From: Spirochaetaceae bacterium
Lineage (GTDB): Bacteria; Spirochaetota; Spirochaetia; DSM-2461
Assembly (NCBI GenBank): GCA_016342385.1
Contig: JAEINM010000259.1
Coordinates: 1 to 6,218, forward strand
Length of the DNA: 6,218 nucleotides
Direction: 5' to 3'
Positions 1-6,218 of this stretch are shown one piece after another. Position 1 is the first letter of the stretch, and each line of letters starts with the position of its first letter. A program made the translations under genes and the position numbers. The notes below the pieces were generated by a model that saw only the letters and a program-made list of their open reading frames with translations, did not search any database and was not told where the DNA came from.

Positions 1-2740
1 CGTTTTCGGCTGGGACTTCTATCGCGATTTTAGGTCTGTCAGATTCTAGATCGACATTGAATTGCGGGTGGAAATCCAATTGGTTACGTCCTTGATCAAT
101 GACTCTGAACTGAAAATTCTCTGGATTGACTCCTTCAGCCGATAGATCAATTATATGGGAGAATTCTGTGGGAGATAACATCTCCACAGATGTATAATTG
201 ACTCCATCTTTTGTAAAAAGGACTTGTCCCCCGTCAATAAAATCATTAATTCTTCCACTGACTGTTATATAACCCTCAACAGGGATAGCAGGCCCGGGAG
301 AAACTATTGACAGGACTGGTACTGTCCTATCGATAATAAAAGGTATTGTTTTAGAGATAATATTGTTCAAATTGTCTTCAATTGTAACTGTAATGAAATG
401 TTTTCCTTCGGATAAAGATGATAAATCGATTTCTTCATTAAAAACGTATTTTCCATCGATAAATTCTGTTTCAAGAATACGGGCACTTCCATAGTTTTCA
501 GAAGATCCGGAGAAAGAGATCTCGGTTCTGATTATCTCTGATATATCAGAGAAATTCCCTCGGAGAAATAATCTGTCATAGACTCTATGACTCTCAATGA
601 TTTCACTTTCAATTGAGACTTCAGATTCTTCAATTGTAACCTCTTCTCCATTTTCATTTATTTCCACTCTCGATTTAATGGAGGTCACTTCCACTTCTAC
701 CGGGACCTGAAGTTTTTTCAATTCGAGCTCCGGTTCAGAAAAATCACTGGCCACCTTCATCAGGGGGGAATTGTATTCTTTTCCGCCACTGGTTACGATC
801 TTTAGAGCAAATGATGATATTGGAGAATCTGTCAGGGGGATAATTGTAAAACGGCTGCCCTCTTGTGATACAGAAAAACTCTCCTGGGCCGGTACCAGTT
901 CAACAGAACCAATTGTATCTCCGGTAATGTATCCTGTAAGAGGTTTATCTCGACTAATATTGGCGGCATTTCCCCTATCCAATCGGGAATCGGTGAGGAA
1001 TAGACCATCATCATCCTGCTGTTCTGCCATGAATATTTCACCTTTAGCCGGAGATGGGGCAATATATATACGGCTGCTGAACAAGTTTTCTCTTTCAAGG
1101 GAATCTATGGCTTTTATAGTAATATTATATGCCCCAACCATAAGCTTATTGGAAATTGCAAGAGAAAAAGAGCCTTTCGAAACTTTGACCGTCTGCTCCG
1201 GTTCACTTCCTATAACATACTTTATTATAATATCGCCTTGACCTCCCATTATATTTCCATTGATTTTGCCTGCTTTACCCTGTTGAAATACAATCCCGGG
1301 AGAAAAAGGCTCCACTATTTTATCTGAAATATATTCCTTTATTTCAATTTCAGGAGCCTTCTGACTGATTGAGAAGGTGAACTTCTCTGTATCACCGGAT
1401 ATTTCCAGAATATCTTCTGCGTGAATTTCCAGAGTATGTTTACCTGGCTCCAGGCCCTCCAGATTTAGGATAAATGGTCCCTCTGTCTCAATGCTTTGAT
1501 CGGCCCCTTCATCGATCGAGTAATGAATCCTACGAATTCCATCATCATCCCATGCTATTCCCTTTATAATGCGGGTATCTGTAAAGAGAGTATCTTCAGT
1601 AAAATCCAAAAGAGATATAAGCGGCTTGTCTTCATCGGGATAGAGATCGATCTTCATTTTATATTCTTCAATATTTCCTGAAAGATCCACAGCTTTAAAT
1701 GTGATAGTAGATTTTTTTTCATTTCTAAAATCGAATGCTCTGGTCCAGTAGGGATTACCGGCTATAAGTTCGATTTCTACTTCATCACCTCCATCGACAG
1801 AACTGGTAAATGACTGTATTCCCACTTCATCTGAGACAGTCCCTGTAATAGTCACTATCCCGTTTAATGGGTGTTCTACCTGAGGGGAGAGAATGGAAAT
1901 GACAGGCTTTTCATTATCGGAATAATAGACAAAAACGATGGAGGACTCCGAACCTGTACCATCGACAGTTCGGAAGCGGATATACGATGTACCCCCCTCA
2001 TTCTCTCTAGTATCTATTCCGAGGGAAAAACTCCGTTCAGTGTTTTCATCCTTACCTGAAAGCTTCACATCTCTGTAGCTTATTCCATCAAGACTGTATT
2101 CCAGTCTGCTCACTCCATTGGCATCAGAAACAAAACCACTGATTTTTTTCTTTCCCGATAATATTTCGCCATTACTGTGTGAATCAATTGTTATAACAGG
2201 TTTAGTTTTATCCACATTAATAGCAACAGAAATTTCATTGCCCTGAAGGCCATTGATATCCGTGGCTCTTGCCCATATGATATGCTGTCCGTCTTCTATT
2301 TCCGAAATATCTAAAAGAGTAGACCAGAAATTGGTTCCCTCGGCTCTACGGTAATTCCCATCATCGATTTTAATCTCTACAAAAGAGATACCATCATCAT
2401 CATTAGCGGTACCGACGACATTAATATTACCTCCGGCCCTCATGGACTGAGAGGGACTGGAAATTGAAATCGTCGGCAGATCTGATTCTGAATCGACAAA
2501 GATATTATATGGCCCGCCTATAGAAAGATTGCCCGCCTTATCATGGCTTCTGATTATTAGATTGTATTTCCCGTCTTTCAATTCTGAAATATCATAGTTG
2601 TATTTCCAGTTTTCAAGACCTTCCACCATTTTATATTCAGTTTCATTAGATTTCACATCTGACTCAATGACATTGTCCTGAGCAAAGAGGGAAAAGAGAA
2701 GAGAGAGTACCCATAAAAAAGCTGTATTTTTCCTATTCAT
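1..2740 (-). CDS. Large secreted protein with tandem bacterial Ig-like repeats (C-terminus outside window)
   Basis: The minus-strand frame is open from ATG at 2738-2740 to the window edge: 913 codons with no stop. Residues 1-20 form a signal peptide (N-terminal Arg/Lys, then a hydrophobic core, likely cut after SLFA). No lipobox Cys is present, and I read no cysteine in all 913 residues, which fits an exported protein. The mature part is a chain of roughly 90-100-residue units starting near 88, 178, 276, 370, 460, 564, 668, 805 and 898, after a half unit at 32-85. Typical units begin with a P-x-I-S-I strand, then G-x-V-S-D-x-x-G-I, an S-x-D-G turn, a central F/Y-W, a DIS-x-x-x-DG-x-H/Y segment, an R-A-x-D-x-x-G-N strand and a closing V-D. 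This matches Big_7/Ig-like families. Units 6-7 are divergent and unit 8 has a Glu-rich insertion (about 682-716). A weak SD (TAGGT) lies 5 bases upstream. Inferred role: cell-surface or periplasmic adhesion or scaffold protein; no enzymatic domain is visible. The fold class is fairly certain, the role is not. Confidence 0.88.
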   Translation of the reverse strand, partial: MNRKNTAFLWVLSLLFSLFAQDNVIESDVKSNETEYKMVEGLENWKYNYDISELKDGKYNLIIRSHDKAGNLSIGGPYNIFVDSESDLPTISISSPSQSMRAGGNINVVGTANDDDGISFVEIKIDDGNYRRAEGTNFWSTLLDISEIEDGQHIIWARATDINGLQGNEISVAINVDKTKPVITIDSHSNGEILSGKKKISGFVSDANGVSRLEYSLDGISYRDVKLSGKDENTERSFSLGIDTRENEGGTSYIRFRTVDGTGSESSIVFVYYSDNEKPVISILSPQVEHPLNGIVTITGTVSDEVGIQSFTSSVDGGDEVEIELIAGNPYWTRAFDFRNEKKSTITFKAVDLSGNIEEYKMKIDLYPDEDKPLISLLDFTEDTLFTDTRIIKGIAWDDDGIRRIHYSIDEGADQSIETEGPFILNLEGLEPGKHTLEIHAEDILEISGDTEKFTFSISQKAPEIEIKEYISDKIVEPFSPGIVFQQGKAGKINGNIMGGQGDIIIKYVIGSEPEQTVKVSKGSFSLAISNKLMVGAYNITIKAIDSLERENLFSSRIYIAPSPAKGEIFMAEQQDDDGLFLTDSRLDRGNAANISRDKPLTGYITGDTIGSVELVPAQESFSVSQEGSRFTIIPLTDSPISSFALKIVTSGGKEYNSPLMKVASDFSEPELELKKLQVPVEVEVTSIKSRVEINENGEEVTIEESEVSIESEIIESHRVYDRLFLRGNFSDISEIIRTEISFSGSSENYGSARILETEFIDGKYVFNEEIDLSSLSEGKHFITVTIEDNLNNIISKTIPFIIDRTVPVLSIVSPGPAIPVEGYITVSGRINDFIDGGQVLFTKDGVNYTSVEMLSPTEFSHIIDLSAEGVNPENFQFRVIDQGRNQLDFHPQFNVDLESDRPKIAIEVPAEN

Positions 2741-2770
2741 ATTTTACCTATATCCTATTAGAGAGAAGCA

Positions 2771-2798
2771 GTATAATGATGCCTATCCCTCATTATAC
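2771..2798. repeat. Perfect 9-bp inverted repeat in the promoter region of the Ig-repeat gene
   Basis: The arms GTATAATGA (2771-2779) and TCATTATAC (2790-2798) are exact reverse complements separated by 10 bases. The right arm contains the minus-strand TATAAT box, and the left arm lies 31 bases or more upstream of the ATG at 2740. The arms are AT-rich with no T-tract, so a transcription terminator is unlikely. A dimeric regulator operator is the simplest reading, but this is inferred from position and symmetry only. Confidence 0.5.
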
Positions 2799-2822
2799 AA
2801 TCGGCAACTATTGGGTTATAAA
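2792..2822 (-). promoter_or_regulatory. Candidate sigma70-type promoter for the Ig-repeat gene
   Basis: On the minus strand, a perfect TATAAT -10 box (2792-2797) lies 52 bases upstream of the start codon. The best -35 is poor: TTTATA at 2817-2822, four of six matches with a 19-base spacer. Transcription would start near 2785 and give a leader of about 45 bases. The -10 lies within an inverted repeat, so regulation by a bound repressor is possible. This promoter would let the gene be expressed independently of sfsA upstream. Confidence 0.35.
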
Positions 2823-2926
2823 TAAGCAAGAACTGTGCCGAGTACCAAGTATGATAAAGCTCACTTCTGCTAGTGGATTCGGTATTCTATGGCATTTCAA
2901 CATACATTTCTCGCCGAAATCGTAGT

Positions 2927-4072
2927 CTATTCGCCCAAAATGTCGATTAAAGGTATTCTCATTTTAAGATCGAGGAGAAGTTCCTGAAAGTCTCTCATTA
3001 ATCTTGGATTCTCTCTAAAATAATACAATCGGGAGGAACTATCATGTTGAATCATGCCATGGGATATCTGGAGAATGGAATGATTAATCAAATCGATTTT
3101 TTCGGATCCCGTTCTGATTATCCAGAGCATATCCAGCAAAGAGTCTCTTCTCAGATAATCAGTAAAATTGCGGCATTTCTTTCTGATCCTTTTATATTTT
3201 TCTGCCCGGCTTTTAAGCTCCTCACTTTCATAAGAGATATAAATATAGTATCCGGTACTGAGTTGAAGGTTTCCCATCAGATCCATAGGAATATTTTTTT
3301 CTTCCGGAATATTGAAAAGCATTATTATAAAACCGCCACCTGATCGTCCCTCCTTTTCATAAAGATCCCATAATAGAGGGACTTCTCCTTCTGAAACATT
3401 CAATTCAAGACGATTATTCCACCCGGCTCTAACAGGTATTATCTTAATTTGCTTGCGATACTTATACAGAGTTTCTGAAAATAGAATGTCCGTGTGATAA
3501 TCAGGAGAAAAATATTGGATATTCGCCGATTGAATGACAAATACTACTGCCGTTTTTATTCCCGATAAAGCCATCTTTCCCAGTTCTTCTACATGCCTTT
3601 TCCCCCTTGAGGTAATGGCATCGGGAAACATAGCCAGCCTGCCACCGAAAAGAGTGCAGGATTTTACCTCGCAATACAGAAGTTCGCCAGAAACATTCTC
3701 TAGAAGTAAATCAAAGCGGCTGTGACCAACAGTCACTTCCCTTTTCTTTACATGATAACCCTTAAGAGAAGGTATAAAAGCAGAATTGATAAGATATTCG
3801 GCAATTCTGTTATTGGTATGAGTGTCTAGCATAATGACCTCTCCCGAGAGTGATTCGACAGCGATGACTCTATAGGAGTATTTTACTTCAGCAGACATTC
3901 TCTGGACATATAACCTGGCTCCCGGAATAAAAAGCTCCCCTAATTTCCCTGGATTGGGAAGAGATGCTCCCGTTTCTTTTTTATCGATTAAGATCCTGAC
4001 AACAAAGCGATTTGGACGGGAAATGAAGTGCGCTATTATAAAATCAGGGGGGAAAAATGTTGGATTTATCAT
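2927..4072 (-). CDS. sfsA: SfsA-family putative nuclease with C-terminal DUF123-like (Uri/GIY-YIG-related) domain
   Basis: This 381-residue protein is well beyond the usual SfsA length of about 230-245. Residues 1-235 are SfsA: the N-terminal OB-like part carries LPNPGKL (38-44), the counterpart of the family's PNTGxM motif. The PD-(D/E)xK-like core has S118-R119-F-D121, E135-V-K137 in CEVKSCTL, and the signature FPDAITSRGKRHVEEL (149-164). SfsA was named for sugar-fermentation stimulation in E. coli and is now usually annotated as a DNA/RNA nuclease or DNA-binding protein. Residues about 246-352 fit the DUF123 pattern: G-F-I-I, then G-Y-Y-I-Y-I (274-279), S-R-A-E-K-Y (288-293), T-D-Y-L (304-307) and S-R-L-Y-Y-F (347-352). 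Several conserved DUF123 residues (GSA, RH, HWHID, the Cys cluster) are replaced. A tail of about 29 residues follows. Start choice: ATG at 4070-4072 has AAGAGG seven bases upstream. The stop is followed by a 186-base spacer before the next gene on the same strand. The SfsA assignment is firm; the C-terminal domain is likely. Confidence 0.93.
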   Translation of the reverse strand: MINPTFFPPDFIIAHFISRPNRFVVRILIDKKETGASLPNPGKLGELFIPGARLYVQRMSAEVKYSYRVIAVESLSGEVIMLDTHTNNRIAEYLINSAFIPSLKGYHVKKREVTVGHSRFDLLLENVSGELLYCEVKSCTLFGGRLAMFPDAITSRGKRHVEELGKMALSGIKTAVVFVIQSANIQYFSPDYHTDILFSETLYKYRKQIKIIPVRAGWNNRLELNVSEGEVPLLWDLYEKEGRSGGGFIIMLFNIPEEKNIPMDLMGNLQLSTGYYIYISYESEELKSRAEKYKRIRKKCRNFTDYLRRDSLLDMLWIIRTGSEKIDLINHSILQISHGMIQHDSSSRLYYFRENPRLMRDFQELLLDLKMRIPLIDILGE

Positions 4073-4079
4073 TACTAAG

Positions 4080-4085
4080 CCTCTT
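4080..4085 (-). promoter_or_regulatory. Ribosome binding site of sfsA
   Basis: AAGAGG on the minus strand lies seven bases upstream of the ATG at 4070-4072. This supports that start and the 381-residue length. Confidence 0.65.
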
Positions 4086-4091
4086 TTATTG

Positions 4092-4121
4092 ATAATAATA
4101 ATTATTAAAGAAAGTTACCAA
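4092..4121 (-). promoter_or_regulatory. Candidate sfsA promoter
   Basis: On the minus strand TTGGTA (4116-4121, four of six matches to TTGACA) is followed after 18 bases by TATTAT (4092-4097, five of six matches to TATAAT). The start site would fall just upstream of the AAGAGG ribosome binding site, giving a very short leader. The region is very AT-rich, so chance matches are easy. Confidence 0.3.
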
Positions 4122-4260
4122 TCTTAAAATTATCTTTTTTTACACAACAGTGACTCTTTTCCATTGAAAGACAAAAAAAAAGGATTATACTTATTATTGT
4201 TGTTATAGAGAATATCTATTGAAAGAGACTATTCACCACTAAATTATAAATAAAACTGTT

Positions 4261-4452
4261 GGAGGGGCTGGTTTATTTGTAAGAATAATATTGATTTTAA
4301 AATCCCTCTTTTTTTTGCAGGAATCGAGTTAACTGAACCACTTGTCCGGACTATACGGTAATTCCGGAACAGACTTTCACTATGAAAGCTGGCAGGGGGG
4401 GGAATCCCGTACTAATATAGGATATACCATTTCAGGAACACTCGTTATCTGA
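4261..4452 (+). pseudogene. Probable remnant of a small unknown gene, frameshifted, lacking a normal start
   Basis: GGAGGGG (4261-4267) is the best Shine-Dalgarno in the window, yet the codon seven bases later is ATT (4275), not ATG. From there the frame reads 28 codons, including KNNIDFKIPLFFAGIELTEP, and stops at 4359-4361. The frame one base ahead, open from 4333, reads a protein-like segment with SGLYGNSGTDFHYESW and GESRTNIGYTISGTLVI, ending at TGA 4450-4452. A one-base insertion near 4344 would join the two into a product of about 58 residues. The stop lies only six bases before a hairpin terminator, which suggests a genuine 3' end. Runs of eight T (4309-4316) and eight G (4395-4402) are further places where indels could have occurred. 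I do not recognise the family. It could instead be a tiny gene with an unusual start, or two chance open stretches. Confidence 0.4.
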
Positions 4453-4458
4453 TATTTT

Positions 4459-4497
4459 CCCCGGTTTGTAATGCCCCACAATCCGGGGATTTCTTTT
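4459..4497 (+). terminator. Rho-independent terminator downstream of the gene remnant
   Basis: CCCCGG (4459-4464) pairs with CCGGGG (4483-4488). The stem continues after one T-T mismatch with four more pairs (TTGT with ACAA), leaving an 8-base loop. A T-rich tail (TTTCTTTT, 4490-4497) follows on the plus strand. It lies six bases after the TGA at 4450-4452 and would insulate the gene at 4611 from upstream transcription. Confidence 0.6.
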
Positions 4498-4610
4498 CCC
4501 CTGATTATTTTTACGGCTATAGTAAAAAAAAATAAAAAAATCTCTATTCTCAAGATCGAATAATCTGGTTTTTATTGACATCATGGGCTCATTAGATCAA
4601 CAATCATATT

Positions 4611-5042
4611 ATGGAATCACAGATTGTTATTAATTTTATTGTTAAGTATTTTTATTGGGCCTTTCTCGGTTGGATTTTTATGACTCTCATCCAGAGAAGG
4701 CATGGCGAAAAGGGAATAAAAAAAAGAATGGCTGTATTGTATCAGGCCATTCTTATTTTTCTTGTAATGGTATATGCAACGATTCTGAAAATGAATGAAC
4801 TGACCGATATATATCTAATCATTGCTGCCTTAGCAGTGGTTCTCATACTTTTTTTCGGAAGAAGCAGGATCCTTCCCTATCAGAGGAGATGCCGCGTATG
4901 TGGTAAAAAAATGTCTTTTGAAAGAGTTTTCTATTACGATGATCCCCTCTGTAAAGAACACGATACAGAAGAAATTGAATTGAGGGAAGAAGTTAGAAAA
5001 AAGATAAAAGAGATCGAATCAGAAGAAAAAGAAGAAGAATAA
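4611..5042 (+). CDS. Small integral membrane protein with C-terminal Cys/His zinc-binding-like motif
   Basis: The product is a 143-residue hypothetical protein I cannot assign to a named family. It has three likely membrane helices, at about 5-27, 41-60 and 67-83; the first two are joined by a strongly basic loop (QRRHGEKGIKKR, 28-39). Next come a basic stretch and a C94-x2-C97 knuckle with C114-x2-H117 sixteen residues later, which looks like a one-site zinc ribbon. The last 25 residues are very charged and Glu-rich, probably a helix or disordered tail. By the positive-inside rule, the basic loop and the basic stretch at 84-93 cannot both be cytoplasmic unless helices 2 and 3 form a hairpin with 61-66 outside; that arrangement puts the zinc motif in the cytoplasm. 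Start choice: ATG at 4611 is the first in frame after a TAG at 4593, but no clear Shine-Dalgarno precedes it, so a leaderless or weakly translated message is possible. It converges on tyrS with a 61-base gap. The coding call is firm; the function is unknown. Confidence 0.8.
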   Translation: MESQIVINFIVKYFYWAFLGWIFMTLIQRRHGEKGIKKRMAVLYQAILIFLVMVYATILKMNELTDIYLIIAALAVVLILFFGRSRILPYQRRCRVCGKKMSFERVFYYDDPLCKEHDTEEIELREEVRKKIKEIESEEKEEE

Positions 5043-5048
5043 ATATCC

Positions 5049-5096
5049 TTGGGGCGAAAGGCCTTTCGCCCTGACAATATTGCATTTTCACCCCAA
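5049..5096. terminator. Possible bidirectional terminator between convergent genes
   Basis: Positions 5052-5071 are a perfect 20-bp palindrome (GGGCGAAAGG then CCTTTCGCCC), giving an 8-bp stem with a GGCC loop in either strand's RNA. A competing outer stem is also possible: TTGGGG (5049-5054) with CCCCAA (5091-5096), extended by GAAA/TTTC after one mismatch. It sits 9 bases after the stop at 5042 and 32 bases after the tyrS stop. Neither side has a clean T-tract, so termination in both directions is inferred from position. Confidence 0.5.
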
Positions 5097-5103
5097 AGAT
5101 AAT

Positions 5104-6218
5104 TTATTTAATAATAATCCGGAAAAAACGTTTCTTTCCTGCTTTCAGAATAATTTCACCATCTTTAATAAAACCGCTATCAATGACAGCATCAGGATCT
5201 GTAATTTTATCACCGTTGACCGCGGCTCCATTCTGCTTGACCAGTCTTCTCGCTTCACTTTTAGAGCTGCAAAGTTCAGTCTCTGCAAAAAGGTCGAGAA
5301 TATTAATACCTGCTGAAAAATCAGCAGCAGACATATCACAGGAAGGCATTCCCGATTTATCATCGGCTCCACCGGATGAAAAAGCGGCATGGGCTGCTGC
5401 CAGGACATTATCGGCCACCTCCTTACCATGGATGATTTTTGTCTGCTCGTATGCAAGGATTTCCTTGGCTTTATTAATTTCCTGATCTTTTAGAGCGCCA
5501 AGACGTTTACATTCATCAACGGGAAGGAATGTATACATCAGTAGGAATTTTTCCACATCAGCATCGGCTACATTTCTCCAGTACTGGAAGAAGTCAAATA
5601 CGCTGGTCATTGAGGGATCGAGAAAAACAGCACCCTTCTCTGTTTTCCCCATCTTCTTACCATCTGAACGTGTAACAAGAGGGAATGTGAGTCCCATAGC
5701 GTCTCCCGCTTCCACACGTCTGATTAATTCCATACCGGCAACGATATTACCCCACTGGTCATCTCCGCCGATCTGGAGAATACAGTTCTCTCTTCGGTAA
5801 AGCTCGAGAAAGTCATAGGACTGTAGCAGCTGATAATTGAACTCTATAAAAGACAGACCATTTTCCATCCTTTTCTTATAGGCTTCAAAAGTGAGCATGC
5901 GGTTAACCGAGAAGTGGCGGCCTATATCTCTCAAGAATTCAATGTAGTTCAATGGAGCCAGCCATTCGGCATTATCAAGAAGTTTGGCTCCACCATCATC
6001 AAAGGAGATAAAACGGGAAATTTGCTTTTTAAGTTTTTCTGCATTATCCTGAATCTCTTCTACAGTCTGCATTTTCCGCATATCGCTTTTTCCCGAAGGA
6101 TCACCGATTCGGGCTGTACCTCCACCAACAAGAATAATGGGCCGATGACCGGCATTCTGAAGATGATGCATGGCGAAAAGAGGAACCATATGTCCAATAT
6201 GCATTGAGGGTCCCGTAG
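5104..6218 (-). CDS. tyrS: Tyrosyl-tRNA synthetase (N-terminus outside window)
   Basis: This class I aminoacyl-tRNA synthetase joins tyrosine to tRNA(Tyr) using ATP, in the cytoplasm. The frame is open to the right edge: 370 codons are visible. The residues before the first Met (6204) are TGPS, matching the family's GFDPT-x-x-S/L-HIGH context, so that Met is internal. Roughly 30-45 N-terminal residues should be missing. Counting from that Met, the HIGH motif is at 2-5 (6190-6201), GDPSGK at 34-39, the tyrosine-pocket pattern Y124-x3-Q128-x2-D131, QIGGDDQWGN at 144-153, and the KMSKS loop as KMGKT at 184-188 (5641-5655). An S4 RNA-binding domain occupies about 298-345, after a Ser/Ala/Gly-rich linker near 270-295. 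The KMGKT form and the following GAVFLDP match the E. coli-type TyrRS group. The frame is intact, with TAA at 5104-5106. No upstream regulatory element such as a T-box can be judged, because it would lie outside the window. Confidence 0.97.
   Translation of the reverse strand, partial: TGPSMHIGHMVPLFAMHHLQNAGHRPIILVGGGTARIGDPSGKSDMRKMQTVEEIQDNAEKLKKQISRFISFDDGGAKLLDNAEWLAPLNYIEFLRDIGRHFSVNRMLTFEAYKKRMENGLSFIEFNYQLLQSYDFLELYRRENCILQIGGDDQWGNIVAGMELIRRVEAGDAMGLTFPLVTRSDGKKMGKTEKGAVFLDPSMTSVFDFFQYWRNVADADVEKFLLMYTFLPVDECKRLGALKDQEINKAKEILAYEQTKIIHGKEVADNVLAAAHAAFSSGGADDKSGMPSCDMSAADFSAGINILDLFAETELCSSKSEARRLVKQNGAAVNGDKITDPDAVIDSGFIKDGEIILKAGKKRFFRIIIK

Larger units (their letters stand above)
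4073..4610. other. 538-base intergenic region without an intact gene
   Basis: This AT-rich stretch separates the divergent sfsA (minus) and the membrane-protein gene (plus). Its left part (4073-4260) holds the putative sfsA promoter and several A/T homopolymer runs and nothing else I recognise. Its middle (4261-4497) holds an apparent gene remnant with its own Shine-Dalgarno and terminator. Its right part (4498-4610) contains a long A-rich run near 4524-4540 and must include the promoter of the gene at 4611. No tRNA or repeat array was seen. Confidence 0.6.

Noticed and set aside
771..1241. Plus-strand open frame of 156 codons opposite the Ig-repeat gene
   Set aside because: It lies entirely antisense to a convincing repeat protein, has no recognisable domain, and is explained by that gene's codon pattern.
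2836..2894. Imperfect inverted repeat (TGCCGAGTACC with GGTATTCTATGGCA) after sfsA, briefly considered as a terminator or tRNA remnant
   Set aside because: The stem has a 3-base bulge and a mismatch with a 34-base loop and no T-tract. No T-loop GTTCGAAnC or cloverleaf could be built.
4141..4260. A/T homopolymer runs considered as a repeat array or phase-variable promoter
   Set aside because: The runs are short, scattered and typical of AT-rich intergenic DNA; no repeat unit recurs at a regular interval.
4575..4580. Perfect TTGACA as the -35 of the membrane-protein gene
   Set aside because: No acceptable -10 hexamer lies 15-19 bases downstream; the nearest AT-rich hexamer (CATATT, 4605-4610) is 24 bases away and abuts the start codon.
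5183..5485. Plus- and minus-frame open stretches inside tyrS
   Set aside because: They overlap a gene with all TyrRS motifs intact and show no independent start signals or family resemblance.
5104..6204. Treating the Met at 6204 as the true TyrRS start
   Set aside because: The HIGH motif would begin at residue 2 and the in-frame residues upstream (TGPS) match the conserved sequence that precedes HIGH, so the gene continues past the edge.

Overview
The window looks like a chromosomal segment of a moderately AT-rich bacterium. A spirochaete is my best guess. That placement is only an impression, based on a secreted Ig-repeat protein of spirochaetal style, the style of the TyrRS, and an SfsA protein with an extra C-terminal domain. 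There is no rRNA or other decisive marker.

Layout from left to right. Positions 1-2740 (minus) are the first 913 codons of a very large secreted protein made of tandem Ig-like (Big_7-type) repeats; its C-terminus lies beyond the left edge. Positions 2741-2926 are a spacer with a TATAAT box inside a perfect 9-bp inverted repeat, probably the control region of that gene. Positions 2927-4072 (minus) encode an SfsA-family protein whose C-terminal third resembles a degenerate DUF123 (Uri/GIY-YIG-like) domain. Positions 4073-4610 have no intact gene, but hold a candidate sfsA promoter on the minus strand and, on the plus strand, what looks like a dead small gene: a strong Shine-Dalgarno, a broken reading frame, and a stop codon followed directly by a hairpin terminator. 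Positions 4611-5042 (plus) encode a small three-helix membrane protein with a C-terminal Cys/His cluster and an acidic tail. It converges on tyrS (5104-6218, minus), whose start lies beyond the right edge. A perfect 20-bp palindrome sits between the two convergent genes.

The genes do not form one pathway. TyrRS is a housekeeping enzyme, SfsA-DUF123 is a putative nuclease or nucleic-acid-binding protein, and the Ig-repeat protein is probably a surface or periplasmic structural or adhesive factor. The points most worth following are the SfsA-DUF123 fusion, the gene remnant at 4261-4452, and the inverted repeat over the promoter of the giant protein. I saw no mobile element, CRISPR array, tRNA or rRNA.
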